DNA of 64,000 bases from the NCBI RefSeq assembly GCF_003935425.1, contig NZ_RHQN01000005.1:276413-340412 (forward strand), read 5' to 3'. Below, one piece after another: positions 1 through 8,377 of this stretch. A model generated the notes under the pieces. The model saw only the letters and a list, made by a program, of their open reading frames with translations, ran no database searches and had not been told where the DNA came from. How positions within the stretch are numbered: the first letter of the stretch is position 1; each line of letters opens with the position of its first letter. The stretch is from Pseudomonas sp. v388 (lineage in GTDB: Bacteria > Pseudomonadota > Gammaproteobacteria > Pseudomonadales > Pseudomonadaceae). The translations under genes and the position numbers were made by a program.

Positions 1-240
1 GCGGACCGTCAGCTTTTAACGCTGCAGGAGCGACCTTGGGCGCGGACGCGTCATTCCTGGCGATACCGGCGCTGCGGCGGTACCGGCCCCTTCGCGAGCA
101 AGCTCGCTCCTGCAGATGCCGCGGAACGTCAGCTTTTAACGCTGTAGGAGCGACCTTGGTCGCGAAGGCGTCATTCCTGCCGACACCTCCGCTGCGGCGG
201 AACCGGCCCCTTCGCGAGCAAGCTCGGTCCTAAAGGTAAG
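1..240. repeat. Tandem 120-bp REP/BIME unit, two copies
   Basis: Positions 1-120 and 121-240 align without gaps at a period of exactly 120 bp and differ at scattered bases. Each unit carries one REP palindrome of the form GTAGGAGCGACCTTGGTCGC (near 24-48 and 143-168) and one inverted copy reading TTCGCGAGCAAGCTCGCTCC (near 90-115 and 210-234), the usual head-to-head BIME arrangement. The array touches the window edge, so more copies may lie upstream. It contains no credible gene. Confidence 0.85.
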
Positions 241-342
241 CGTTGCGCAAACGCATGTGCTTGCAACCTTTGCTATCCTTCGCGCCCTGCGACCGCTGCC
301 TGCGGCAACGCGCCTCTTGCCAAGCCAATATCCGGGTTCCTT

Positions 343-1659
343 ATGACGGCCATCGTTCGACCACGACCCCAGCCTTTTTCCAGGGCGGACTACAAGACCC
401 TGAGCCTTGCCGCTCTGGGCGGGGCGCTGGAAATCTATGACTTCATCATCTTCGTGTTTTTCGCGCTGACCTTGAGCCAGCTGTTCTTCCCGCCGGAAAT
501 GCCCGAGTGGCTGCGGCTGCTGCAAAGCTTCGGCATCTTCGTGACCGGCTACCTGGCGCGGCCGCTGGGCGGCATTCTCATGGCGCACTTTGCCGACCGT
601 CTGGGACGCAAGCGGGTGTTCAGCCTGAGCATCCTGATGATGGCCCTGCCGTGCCTGCTGATCGGCGTGATGCCCACTTACGAGCAGATCGGCTACTGGG
701 CACCGCTGGTGCTGCTGGCGCTGCGCATCCTGCAAGGCGCTGCAGTGGGCGGCGAAGTGCCCAGCGCCTGGGTGTTCGTCGCCGAGCACGCCCCGGCCGG
801 CCATCGTGGCTATGCCCTGGGCGTGCTGCAGGCCGGCCTGACCTTTGGCTATCTGCTCGGTGCCCTGACCGCGACCTGGCTGGCCCGGGTGTTCAGCCCA
901 GCGGAAATTCTCGATTACGCCTGGCGCATTCCGTTTCTGCTGGGCGGTGTGTTCGGCGTGGTCGGCGTCTGGCTGCGCCGCTGGCTGAGCGAAACGCCGG
1001 TGTTCATGGCCCTGCACGCACAGCGCGAAGGCATGCAGGGTCTGCCGCTGAGCCAGGTGCTGCGCGACCACCGTCAGTCGTTGCTGCCGGCCGCGTTACT
1101 GACCTTTGTCCTGACCTCGGCAGTGGTGGTGCTGGTGGTCATCACGCCGACGGTGATGCAACAGCGCTTCGGCATGTCCGCCAGCCACACCTTCGCCCTG
1201 AGTGCGCTGGGCATCGTGTTTCTCAACATCGGCTGTGTATTGGCCGGCATGCTGGTGGACCGCATCGGCGCCTGGCGCGGGGTGATGATCTACAGCCTGC
1301 TGTTGCCGCTGGGCATTGCGGTGCTCTACGCCAGCCTCATCGAACAATGGATGGCGCCGGGGATCGCCTACGCCGTCGCTGGCCTGGCCTGCGGCATCGT
1401 CGGCGTGGTGCCGTCGGTCATGGTCGGGCTGTTTCCCGCGACGATCCGCGTGTCCGGCATTTCGTTCACCTACAACATTGCCTACGCCGCCTGGGCCAGT
1501 TTCACGCCGCTGATGCTGATCGGCCTGATGCCGCTCAGCCCTTGGGTGTGCGTGATCTTCTGCGCCATCATGGGCACGGTCGGCATGCTGACGGCGATGG
1601 TGTTCGGCCTGCGGCGCGGTGTGGTAGTCGATGAGGCGGTGCTCAACAGCGCCGGCTGA
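343..1659 (+). CDS. MFS metabolite:H+ symporter (MHS family)
   Basis: The 438-residue product is a twelve-helix major facilitator of the metabolite:H+ symporter type (citrate, proline/betaine, shikimate and alpha-ketoglutarate carriers). It acts in the inner membrane. The loop after helix 2 reads FADRLGRKRVF (the MFS signature), and the stretch LRILQGAAVGGEVPSAWVF matches the MHS helix 4 pattern. The ATG at 343 begins the conserved cytoplasmic N terminus, although no strong ribosome binding site precedes it. The substrate cannot be read from sequence. The gene is alone: REP repeats lie upstream, and the next gene, for a sigma factor, begins 63 bp downstream and looks separately regulated. A citrate- or osmolyte-type substrate is a guess. 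Confidence 0.85.
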   Translation: MTAIVRPRPQPFSRADYKTLSLAALGGALEIYDFIIFVFFALTLSQLFFPPEMPEWLRLLQSFGIFVTGYLARPLGGILMAHFADRLGRKRVFSLSILMMALPCLLIGVMPTYEQIGYWAPLVLLALRILQGAAVGGEVPSAWVFVAEHAPAGHRGYALGVLQAGLTFGYLLGALTATWLARVFSPAEILDYAWRIPFLLGGVFGVVGVWLRRWLSETPVFMALHAQREGMQGLPLSQVLRDHRQSLLPAALLTFVLTSAVVVLVVITPTVMQQRFGMSASHTFALSALGIVFLNIGCVLAGMLVDRIGAWRGVMIYSLLLPLGIAVLYASLIEQWMAPGIAYAVAGLACGIVGVVPSVMVGLFPATIRVSGISFTYNIAYAAWASFTPLMLIGLMPLSPWVCVIFCAIMGTVGMLTAMVFGLRRGVVVDEAVLNSAG

Positions 1660-1722
1660 CCCACCGCAGGCTCATCGGGCGTCGAGAGACTAAGCTTGCT
1701 CGATCCCCCACGAGACGCGGGC

Positions 1723-2997
1723 ATGAATGACCAGCCTGAAAGCCGTCCTCACTACGTGCCTTCGATCATTGCCGATATCGAAGGCATCTACCGCCAGCAG
1801 TCGCGCCGGGTGCTGGCTACCCTGATTCGCCTGCTGGGCAGCTTCGAGCTGGCCGAAGAGGCGCTGCAGGACGCGTTCATCGCCGCCGTCGAGCAGTGGC
1901 CGCAGGCCGGCATGCCGCACAACCCCCGCGCCTGGCTGATCTCCGCCGGTCGCTTCAAGGCCATCGACAGCCTGCGCCGGCGCGCACGCTTCGATGCCTC
2001 ACTCAGCCGCCTGGCCGAGCAGTTGGAAGATCGTTTGCAGGCCGCCGAGCCGGACCCTGACAGCGTCGAGGATGACCGGCTGCGGCTGATCTTCACCTGC
2101 TGTCACCCGGCGCTGACCGACGATGCCCAGGTCGCACTGACCTTGCGCGAAGTCTGCGACCTGACCACCGAAGAGATCGCCCGCGCCTTTCTGATCAAGC
2201 CGTCCTCAGTGGCGCAACGCATCGTGCGCGCCAAGAGCAAGATCCGCGACGCGCACATTCCCTACGAAGTGCCGTCGCTGGCCGAACTGCCGCAGCGGCT
2301 GGAAAGCGTGTTGCGGGTGGTGTATCTGGTGTTCAACGAAGGCTACTTCGCTTCGTCGGGCGAGCATCTGACCCGCCAGGAGTTGTCCGGCGAAGCGATC
2401 CGGCTGGGTCGCCTGTTGCTCGACCTGCTGCCGGAACCGGAAGTGGCGGGCCTGCTGGCGCTGATGCTGCTTACCGAATCCCGGCGCCCGGCGCGATTGT
2501 CGGCCAGCGGCGAACCGATTCCTCTGGATTGTCAGGACCGCACGCTTTGGCAACCGGCGCTGATCCAGGAAGGTCAGCGGTTGGTGGAGTTCGCCCTGCG
2601 CTCCGGGCGATTCGCGGCGTACAGCGTGCAGGCGGCGATTGCCGCAGTGCACGCCGAGGCGACCAGCGCCGCGCAGACCGACTGGGCGCAGATCGTGGGC
2701 CTGTATGACGTGCTGCTGGAACTGGCCGATTCTGCCGTCGTCGAGCTCAATCGTGCGGTGGCGGTGGGCATGCACCAAGGCCCGGAAGCGGGGATTGCGC
2801 TGATCGACACGCTGCTGGAGGCCGGCGAGCTGACCGATTACCACCTGATCTGGACCGCCAGGGCCGACATGTGCCGCCGGGCAGGCCGGCTTGGCGATGC
2901 ACGGCAAGCCTATTACCGCGCTATCGAGCGAACCAGTCAGGCTGCGGAACGGCGGTTTCTCCAGCGCTGCGTGGATGAACTGGACGCTCGGCTGTAG
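1723..2997 (+). CDS. ECF RNA polymerase sigma factor, ECF42-like with long C-terminal extension
   Basis: The 424-residue protein has sigma region 2 at about 15-85 ([20 protein letters not shown]) and region 4 at about 115-170 ([20 protein letters not shown]). A long helical extension carries the motif [13 protein letters not shown]. This length and extension are typical of the ECF42 group, which has no anti-sigma gene and is linked to DGPF/YciI proteins. Three small genes follow, including a YciI-like one, which fits. The ATG at 1723 is chosen over an in-frame TTG at 1696 because the region after it matches the conserved start. It probably directs core polymerase to its own downstream genes, with the extension acting as the sensor or regulator. 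That role is inferred from the family. Confidence 0.9.
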   Translation: MNDQPESRPHYVPSIIADIEGIYRQQSRRVLATLIRLLGSFELAEEALQDAFIAAVEQWPQAGMPHNPRAWLISAGRFKAIDSLRRRARFDASLSRLAEQLEDRLQAAEPDPDSVEDDRLRLIFTCCHPALTDDAQVALTLREVCDLTTEEIARAFLIKPSSVAQRIVRAKSKIRDAHIPYEVPSLAELPQRLESVLRVVYLVFNEGYFASSGEHLTRQELSGEAIRLGRLLLDLLPEPEVAGLLALMLLTESRRPARLSASGEPIPLDCQDRTLWQPALIQEGQRLVEFALRSGRFAAYSVQAAIAAVHAEATSAAQTDWAQIVGLYDVLLELADSAVVELNRAVAVGMHQGPEAGIALIDTLLEAGELTDYHLIWTARADMCRRAGRLGDARQAYYRAIERTSQAAERRFLQRCVDELDARL

Positions 2998-3022
2998 GAG
3001 CGCGGCCGTTCGTCGGCCCGTC
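2994..3022. repeat. Degenerate REP element
   Basis: A REP-like start (TGTAGGAGCG) overlaps the stop codon of the sigma factor gene and continues into an imperfect palindrome. It resembles the other REP copies in the window but the inner stem is diverged. Confidence 0.5.
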
Positions 3023-3102
3023 CCAAGACTCATCGGACCCGGTCGATTTCCCGGCGCCCTGATCGACCAGTTCATGGGCAGGACTGCGCAAGGAGCATGA
3101 CC

Positions 3103-3465
3103 ATGAAGTATCTATGCCTGATCTATACCGACGAACAAACGCTGCATTCCCATCCGGACAGCCCCAGGGATGACGAGTGCTTCGACTACGCCCAATCGAT
3201 CGAGACCAGCGGGCGCATGATGGCCGCCGAGCCGCTCGAATCGGTCCAGACAGCCACCACGGTACGCATGCGTAACGGCAAGGTGACCATCACCGATGGG
3301 CCTTTCGCCGAAACCAAGGAGCAACTGACGGGTTTTTACCTGATCAAGGCTCGCGACCTCAACGAAGCCCTACAGGTTGCCGCGCACATCCCGGTCGCGC
3401 GCATCGGCTGCGTGGAGGTGCGGCCGGTACGAACCCTCGATCTGCAAGACCAGGCTTGCCGATAA
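3103..3465 (+). CDS. YciI/DGPF-domain protein
   Basis: The product is 120 residues long. It begins MKYLCLIYTDE and carries the conserved core ITDGPFAETKEQLTGFYLI, the DGPF motif of the YCII-related family. Family members are small dimeric alpha/beta-barrel proteins of uncertain chemistry that regularly sit beside ECF42-type sigma genes. Two in-frame ATGs exist at 3097 and 3103. AAGGAG at 3090-3095 sits only one base before the first but seven before the second, so 3103 is preferred. It is the second gene of a probable sigma-factor operon and may be a target or partner of that sigma factor. Confidence 0.88.
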   Translation: MKYLCLIYTDEQTLHSHPDSPRDDECFDYAQSIETSGRMMAAEPLESVQTATTVRMRNGKVTITDGPFAETKEQLTGFYLIKARDLNEALQVAAHIPVARIGCVEVRPVRTLDLQDQACR

Positions 3466-3495
3466 CGCGAGCCGATCACGATCAGGAGAATGTTC

Positions 3496-3957
3496 ATGAG
3501 CACCATTCGAAACGACGCCATCACCGCCAACCCTGACGCCGTGGCGCAGATTCACTCCGCGCTGGAGCGCTGGTCAGCCGCCGTACGCGACAAGGACCTG
3601 GCGGCGATCATGGCGTATTACCACCCTGATGTGGTGGCTTACGACGCTATCGTCCAGTTGCAGTTCAAGGGCCGCGATGCCTACCGCACGCATTGGGAAT
3701 ACTGCCTGAACATGTGCGAAGGGCCGATGCTGTTCCAGCAGCGCGAACTGGTGATTCACGCCGGTGACACGGTGGCGTTCGCCCACTGGCTCAACCACTG
3801 CGGTGCGGCGGATGAGTCCGGCGAAATGAAAGGATCGTGGATGCGCGGCAGCGCCGGTTATCTGCTGACCGCCGAAGGCTGGAAAGCCATCCACGAGCAT
3901 TTTTCGGCGCCCTTTGACATGGAGAGCGGCAAGGCGCTGTTTGACCTCAACCCTTGA
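3496..3957 (+). CDS. SnoaL-like / nuclear transport factor 2 family protein
   Basis: The 153-residue product has the cone-shaped NTF2-like fold signature: an N-terminal helix (IHSALERWSAAVRDKDLAAI), then MAYYHPDVVAYDA, and a C-terminal strand region WKAIHEHFSAPFD. Proteins of this group often act as ketosteroid-isomerase-like enzymes or small ligand binders. The activity here is unknown. AGGAG at 3484-3488 lies seven bases before the ATG at 3496, against one base for an earlier ATG at 3490, so the later start is taken. It lies 30 bp after the YciI-like gene and 34 bp before the VOC gene, in the same probable operon. Confidence 0.85.
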   Translation: MSTIRNDAITANPDAVAQIHSALERWSAAVRDKDLAAIMAYYHPDVVAYDAIVQLQFKGRDAYRTHWEYCLNMCEGPMLFQQRELVIHAGDTVAFAHWLNHCGAADESGEMKGSWMRGSAGYLLTAEGWKAIHEHFSAPFDMESGKALFDLNP

Positions 3958-3991
3958 GCCGCGCAGGCTCGCTTCAGAGGAGAAAAATTCA

Positions 3992-4462
3992 ATGACGGTT
4001 AAAGCCATTCCGGAGGGCTACCACAGCCTGACCGTCTACCTGGGCGTGGTCGGCGCCGCGCATGCCATCGACTTCTACCGCAAGGCTTTCGACGCCGTGG
4101 AGGAGTTCCGCCTCGATGCGCCCGACGGCAAGGTCGGGCATGCCGAGCTGCGTATCGGCGACACCCGGCTGATGATTTCCGAGCCCTGCCCGGACGGGCC
4201 GTTCAGCGGCCTGGATTCGTCCGGCAAGCCGCCGTTCGGGCTGCACCTGTACGTCGAAGATGTCGATGCCCGCTTCCAGCAAGCCATCGATGCCGGTGCC
4301 GAGGTCGTGCGGCCGGTGACTCACCAGTTCTACGGTGATCGTACCGGGACGCTGAAGGACCCTTTCGGGCATCTGTGGTTTGTTGCCACCCACGTCGAAG
4401 ACCTGACTCCCGAACAGATCCGCAGCCGCGCGCAGGAAATGTTCCAGTCTCCCCAGGCCTGA
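3992..4462 (+). CDS. VOC family protein (glyoxalase/PhnB-like)
   Basis: The 156-residue product belongs to the vicinal oxygen chelate superfamily, PhnB-like branch. The first half has HSLTVYLGVVGAAHAIDFYRKAF and the second half has YVEDVDARFQQAIDAGAEV and GDRTGTLKDPFGHLWFVATH, a typical two-module beta-alpha-beta pattern. Family members include metal-dependent glyoxalases, dioxygenases and antibiotic resistance proteins. The substrate cannot be assigned. AGAGGAG at 3977-3983 is well placed for the ATG at 3992. It is the last gene of the sigma factor operon, and a perfect inverted repeat follows its stop. Confidence 0.88.
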   Translation: MTVKAIPEGYHSLTVYLGVVGAAHAIDFYRKAFDAVEEFRLDAPDGKVGHAELRIGDTRLMISEPCPDGPFSGLDSSGKPPFGLHLYVEDVDARFQQAIDAGAEVVRPVTHQFYGDRTGTLKDPFGHLWFVATHVEDLTPEQIRSRAQEMFQSPQA

Positions 4463-4882
4463 TTGCACGCCACCCGCCCGTTCCGGCGAGCGGGTGGCGT
4501 GCCGGTGCAGGCGGCGCGATGAATGTGTGGACGGCCCATTTGTAACAACTGATTGTAATTGTCAGATTGCAAGTTTATCTTTCGCCTGTCTAAACATATT
4601 GTCTAGCCTATATAAAATCGTTGCTGAAACGATGAAGTAACGGCTGTCTATGGATTAACAGCCAATCAACTTGGGAATGGTCTGTGGATGTTGTAGGAGT
4701 TTTCTTCAAAGCTGATTCCTGGCTATAGTTTTCTTTCTCCTTGTCGATGTTTAAAACAGGTCCGATGCTGACACTACGGCCGGTGACAAGAAATCGAATA
4801 ACTTCGTGCCGGTGCCCTTGGCCACAAGGTTGGGTTGGCGGATGTAAGACGTGTCCTACACGTTCATTGGTGAGCAGAAGTG
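4463..4882. other. Gene-free, AT-richer upstream region of the LuxR-type gene
   Basis: Apart from the stem-loop at 4467-4500, no gene is supported here. The segment from about 4530 to 4760 is clearly richer in A and T than its surroundings. It includes TATATAAAAT near 4609-4618, a plausible -10 region, and several GT-rich runs. A minus-strand reading frame of about 100 codons covers part of it but has no recognisable product or ribosome binding site. It probably holds the promoter and long leader of the following gene. Confidence 0.4.
4467..4500 (+). terminator. Perfect 11-bp stem-loop after the sigma factor operon
   Basis: ACGCCACCCGC at 4467-4477 pairs perfectly with 4490-4500 around a 12-base loop, five bases past the stop codon of the VOC gene. 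No T-tract follows, so it may be a 3' end-stabilising hairpin or weak terminator. Confidence 0.5.
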
Positions 4883-5149
4883 ATGACGAGAGAAGACAAT
4901 AAGTGGGCGACACTCAGGGAGCAGGAAGTGCTGGGTCTGTTGCTGCAGGGCTGTACAAACAAGGAAATCGCGCACCAGCTCCGCATCAGCGGCTATACGG
5001 TTCGGGACCACGTGTCTTCGCTGCTGCGCAAGCATCAGGTCAAGAATCGCGCCGAACTCATGGCGCGTTGCCTGACGCAGTTGATGGGGCGCAGATTGCT
5101 GTTACCCCCTACATCTGTCGGATTGTGTACGGATAACATTCGCACATAA
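4883..5149 (+). CDS. Orphan LuxR-type HTH transcriptional regulator (DNA-binding domain only)
   Basis: The 88-residue product is almost entirely a GerE/LuxR helix-turn-helix: TLREQEVLGLLLQGCTNKEI, then AHQLRISGYTVRDHVSSLL, then RKHQVKNRAELMARCL. There is no autoinducer, receiver or other sensor domain, so any control must come from expression level, a partner protein or the short C-terminal tail. A GTG at 4880 precedes the ATG at 4883. The ATG is preferred, although the upstream purine tract is weak. The two unrecognised genes downstream on the same strand are obvious candidate targets. Their linkage is by position only. Confidence 0.8.
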   Translation: MTREDNKWATLREQEVLGLLLQGCTNKEIAHQLRISGYTVRDHVSSLLRKHQVKNRAELMARCLTQLMGRRLLLPPTSVGLCTDNIRT

Positions 5150-5457
5150 TGTGCTCCTGACGAAGTTCTTCGAGATCATTGAATGGCGTATATGTCACGC
5201 GCAACGGTGATGGCGCGTGCCTGTATAGCAGATTATAAAAATAAAGAGAGCGGTGAAGGGCGGGCGGGTGTCCTGATTTAACTTTCAGGTGGGCGCGAAA
5301 ACATTAACGGTCGTTCGGTCCGGTAGTCGCCGTGCGGCATGCAACAGCGTGCCGGTTCGGCCGGCAAGTGCCTGGCTCGGTTGTTTATATCGTCGCCTTT
5401 CATTCCGCCCGGGTTGTCCGGATAACGAAAACCTTAACAACAACAAAGGAGCAACGC
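5150..5457. other. Intergenic region, probable promoter of the unknown two-gene unit
   Basis: No gene is supported. The stretch has an A/T-rich segment TTATAAAAATAAAGAGAG near 5232-5249 and later AAAGGAG at 5445-5451, six bases before the ATG of the next gene. It could contain a binding site for the LuxR-type protein encoded just upstream. Confidence 0.35.
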
Positions 5458-6177
5458 ATGACTGCTTGTTTGAGTCGCAAGGATATGCAATGCGATCACC
5501 TCTTGTGCCATGTGCCGAGCCCGACCGAGGCCGACGTGCTGGCCAATTTCGGTCTGCTTTCGGCCCGTCAGGCAATGCTCACCATGGAGCAGCTTTGTGA
5601 AATGCAGTCGCGCTGGATGGGGCCGGTGGGAACATTTGCGAAGTTGACCCGTCAGGTTCGCGAGCAGGGGCGACAGGCGCCCATGCTGGCGGAAGTGACC
5701 GCCATCAAGGACAAACACCGCAAGGCCGTGGTGGAGCAGGCCGTGCAGTTTGTGCTGGGGATACTCTGGCGACGAGAACCTGCCAACAACCCGTTCAGCG
5801 GCAAGCAGCGCGAATACCTGTGCTGCGTGGTGTTCGACGAACTGGCGGACTACACCACCGTGGAACGCTATGCCGCAAGCGCCGCGTTGCGCCAGTGTGA
5901 CGGGGATTATTTCAGCAAACTCATCGCCACCACGCGCAACACCGTGGAGCGGCGCATCGTCTTCCACGGCCTGCTCGAGCATTTCGACAGTCTGTTGCCT
6001 GTGGAGCGCAGCGTTTACCCGATCAACTACCGTGCCGCCCAACAACAGCACCTTGCCAACGAAGAATCCCTCTACGGCAAGTTGACGCTGGACCGCTCCG
6101 TGCGCGAACTGCTGGAGCATTTCGCGGCCGATCGGCTGCTGGCAAGGCTGGGCTGCGTGAAGGGACGAACCGTCTGA
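5458..6177 (+). CDS. Unrecognised soluble protein, LuxR-HTH-linked (gene 1 of pair)
   Basis: The 239-residue product has no family I can name. It looks cytoplasmic and mainly helical, without a signal peptide or membrane segment. The N terminus is unusually cysteine-rich (MTACLSRKDMQCDHLLCHV), with further cysteines in REYLCCVVFDEL and ALRQCDGDYF. Basic and acidic helices dominate the middle, and the tail is basic. AAAGGAG six bases before the ATG supports this start over the in-frame upstream extension. It lies 18 bp before the next gene, which is probably co-transcribed, and downstream of an orphan LuxR-type HTH gene. A conserved hypothetical of pseudomonads is likely, and the function is unknown. 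Confidence 0.7.
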   Translation: MTACLSRKDMQCDHLLCHVPSPTEADVLANFGLLSARQAMLTMEQLCEMQSRWMGPVGTFAKLTRQVREQGRQAPMLAEVTAIKDKHRKAVVEQAVQFVLGILWRREPANNPFSGKQREYLCCVVFDELADYTTVERYAASAALRQCDGDYFSKLIATTRNTVERRIVFHGLLEHFDSLLPVERSVYPINYRAAQQQHLANEESLYGKLTLDRSVRELLEHFAADRLLARLGCVKGRTV

Positions 6178-6195
6178 AGTCAGGGAGATACCGCC

Positions 6196-7029
6196 ATGAG
6201 AGTACCCGGAAACAGCGTCATGCTTACCATCCGTGCTTTGCAGGCTGCCATGGATAAAACCGCCGCCCGCAAGGCGATGGCCTGCACCTCGCAGCAGAAC
6301 GCGCCTGCGCAGCAGACCCGAGAGGTGCAGATCAGTGGTCAGGCGCTTCTGAAACAGCGACTGTTTGATTTCATCTGTCCCGAAACATCCGACGCTGCCG
6401 GCAACAAGCTACCTCCCGCGCTTCCCCTGACGCATCAGGACACGCAACTGCTGGGCGACATCTACGAGTGGGCGCGAGTGCAGGGCGCGGAACTGGGTTA
6501 TGTGGATAGCCTGGGGCGCGAGCTGGCCGGTTACCGGAGCGGCGCAGCTGCCACGCCAACCGTTCAGTCCGGGGTCGCTGCCGGTGCGCCGGCTGATCCC
6601 AAGGCCACGTCACGCCTGACGTTCCGGGAAGACGCCGCAGTAAAAAGGATCCTGGCCGGCGAGGGACTGAAGAGCACCCGGCTGGACGCCGGATTCATCC
6701 GTCACGCGATCAAGCACCCCCCGGCCGGCCGCTCGCCGTACCAACTGGAGTTCATGGAGAGGGTCATCGACCGCTTCAGCGCCAAGGGCGACAAGGCGCC
6801 GCCGCTGGGCTCGATGTTTACCAGTGGCATGGGCAAGTCGCGTACGTCCTTGTCGCCGGGTGATGGCGGCGCGGCGTCACCCGTCGGCGAGACAGCCAGC
6901 CGGCCCAAGCCGCTGTCCCTGGAAAGCCTTCGGTTGGGGCGGCTTCAGGCCGCGATGAGGGCGTTGGGGGTGAGCGGCCTGTCGCAACTGTGGGACAACC
7001 CGCTGGGCGGCAGTCGCTTCAGGCGGTAG
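6196..7029 (+). CDS. Unrecognised protein with low-complexity linkers (gene 2 of pair)
   Basis: The 277-residue product is unrecognised. It starts with a Q/A-rich, probably disordered leader, then a compact segment VQISGQALLKQRLFDFICPE, a helical stretch around residues 80-110, a linker rich in A, G and P, a helical block (VKRILAGEGLKSTRLDAGFI) and a serine/glycine/proline-rich region before a basic C terminus. There is no signal peptide or membrane helix. AGGGAG eight bases before the ATG at 6196 supports the start. The modular layout suggests a secreted substrate, scaffold or regulatory protein, but this is only an impression. Its last 11 bases overlap the end of the convergent diguanylate cyclase gene. 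Confidence 0.65.
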   Translation: MRVPGNSVMLTIRALQAAMDKTAARKAMACTSQQNAPAQQTREVQISGQALLKQRLFDFICPETSDAAGNKLPPALPLTHQDTQLLGDIYEWARVQGAELGYVDSLGRELAGYRSGAAATPTVQSGVAAGAPADPKATSRLTFREDAAVKRILAGEGLKSTRLDAGFIRHAIKHPPAGRSPYQLEFMERVIDRFSAKGDKAPPLGSMFTSGMGKSRTSLSPGDGGAASPVGETASRPKPLSLESLRLGRLQAAMRALGVSGLSQLWDNPLGGSRFRR

Positions 7030-8083
7030 TCAGCTGGCTCGTCTGGTCCTGGGCCATGACCACCCGGTTGCGACCGTTGTGCTTGGCGATGTACAGCGCC
7101 TTGTCTGCTTCGTGCAGCCACATGTCGGCATCGGTAAGGTCGGCGGTGCGCGCGGCCAGGCCGATGCTGAGGCTGAGCTTCAAGCCCGGGTGATCGGGAT
7201 GTTCAAGCCCGGCGACTGCGATGCGCAGGCGTTCGAGAATCTGCCCGGCCTGCACATGGCCGGTGTCGGGCAGGATCACGCAGAACTCGTCCCCGCCGTA
7301 ACGCCCGGCCAGATCGCTGGAGCGCAGGTTGGCGACCAGGATCGTGCTGACTTCCCGGAGCACACCGTCGCCCACCATGTGCCCATAGGTGTCGTTGATG
7401 GTCTTGAAGTGGTCGATATCGATCAGCGCAATGGTGCTGGGGCGGCGCATGTTCTGGCTGATGATGAAGGTCATGGCGAGCTGGTCTTTCCAGGCGCCGT
7501 GGTTGGTCAGCCCGGTGAGGCTGTCGGTACGGCTCAGGGTGCTCAGGATATTGCGGTGTTCCCACAACTTGAGCGTGACCTGATGGCTCATCCAGCCGAT
7601 GAAAATGGGGTAGATCACCAGCACCGGCAGGCAGGCGTAGGTCTGCGCCGCGCTGTTGTGGAAATCGATGACCGGCATCACCAGCAACGCCGCAATCGCC
7701 GCGCCCAGCGCCTGGGCGCCAAAGCCCTGGAACATCAGGCGCGGCCCGCCCGCTGCGATATTGTGCATGGCCATCATCGCCACCACCGTAATGCTCGGCA
7801 TCGCACTGAAGCCCATTGCGCCAATCCAGAACCCGCCGGCCAGGGAGTCGACGAGCAGGTTGCGCCATTCGGCCTGGTAGGAATGCCGGGAACGCCTGGC
7901 CAGTTGATAGGCCAGATGCGGCCAGAAGAAGGCGTTGAATATCGCCACAGCCCACAGCCACATTGCCCCGTCGAGTTCATGCAGCGACACGGCGACCGTG
8001 ATAAAACCCAGGCTTACGCCGACTGTGCGCGGCGCATAGATCCGCTTGGCGAATGACCGGCCTTTGCCGTGTGGTGAGTTCAT
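7019..8083 (-). CDS. Diguanylate cyclase with MASE2-type membrane sensor and GGDEF domain
   Basis: The 354-residue protein makes cyclic di-GMP from two GTP at the inner membrane. Residues 15-175 hold about five hydrophobic helices resembling the MASE2 sensor of AdrA/DgcC-type enzymes. Residues 180-345 form the GGDEF domain, with the intact active site GGDEF at 263-267 and an I-site RSSD at 254-257, five residues upstream, so product inhibition is expected. The motif DIDHFKTINDTYGH is intact. No EAL domain is present. The gene is monocistronic, and its 3' end overlaps the convergent unknown gene by 11 bp. AdrA-like members promote exopolysaccharide production, but the output here is unknown. 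Confidence 0.92.
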   Translation of the reverse strand: MNSPHGKGRSFAKRIYAPRTVGVSLGFITVAVSLHELDGAMWLWAVAIFNAFFWPHLAYQLARRSRHSYQAEWRNLLVDSLAGGFWIGAMGFSAMPSITVVAMMAMHNIAAGGPRLMFQGFGAQALGAAIAALLVMPVIDFHNSAAQTYACLPVLVIYPIFIGWMSHQVTLKLWEHRNILSTLSRTDSLTGLTNHGAWKDQLAMTFIISQNMRRPSTIALIDIDHFKTINDTYGHMVGDGVLREVSTILVANLRSSDLAGRYGGDEFCVILPDTGHVQAGQILERLRIAVAGLEHPDHPGLKLSLSIGLAARTADLTDADMWLHEADKALYIAKHNGRNRVVMAQDQTSQLTTA

Positions 8084-8377
8084 AGCGATTACCGGGACTT
8101 GGGCTTTTACCGGTCACACATCCCCAGCTTGACCGAAAGGCGTGAGTTTTACGCTTCGGACACGATTATGGGAAGAGCATTTTGCCATGAACCCTCAATC
8201 GGGGCGCTTTACCACGCGGGTTCGCGCGTAAGACGCTCCCCCGCAGGAGCCGACTTGTCTGCGCAAATCCAAGGACAGACAAGGTAAAAATGGCGGCTGC
8301 GACGGCAAAGTGCCTGCCGCGCCGCGTGCCTCTGTGGGCGGCCGTTTGCTGGCGCCCACCTTCGACAAGTTTGCGTT
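8084..8377. other. Intergenic region with one diverged REP
   Basis: This 294-bp gap lies upstream of the diguanylate cyclase gene and downstream of the DHA1 exporter gene, both on the minus strand. A diverged REP-like palindrome (GCAGGAGCCGACTTGTCTGC) sits at about 8242-8261. No gene or clear promoter is recognised in the remainder. Confidence 0.4.

Noticed and set aside
4608-4913. A 101-codon minus-strand frame in the AT-rich leader
   Set aside because: No ribosome binding site, no recognisable product, and it runs antisense into the LuxR-type gene.
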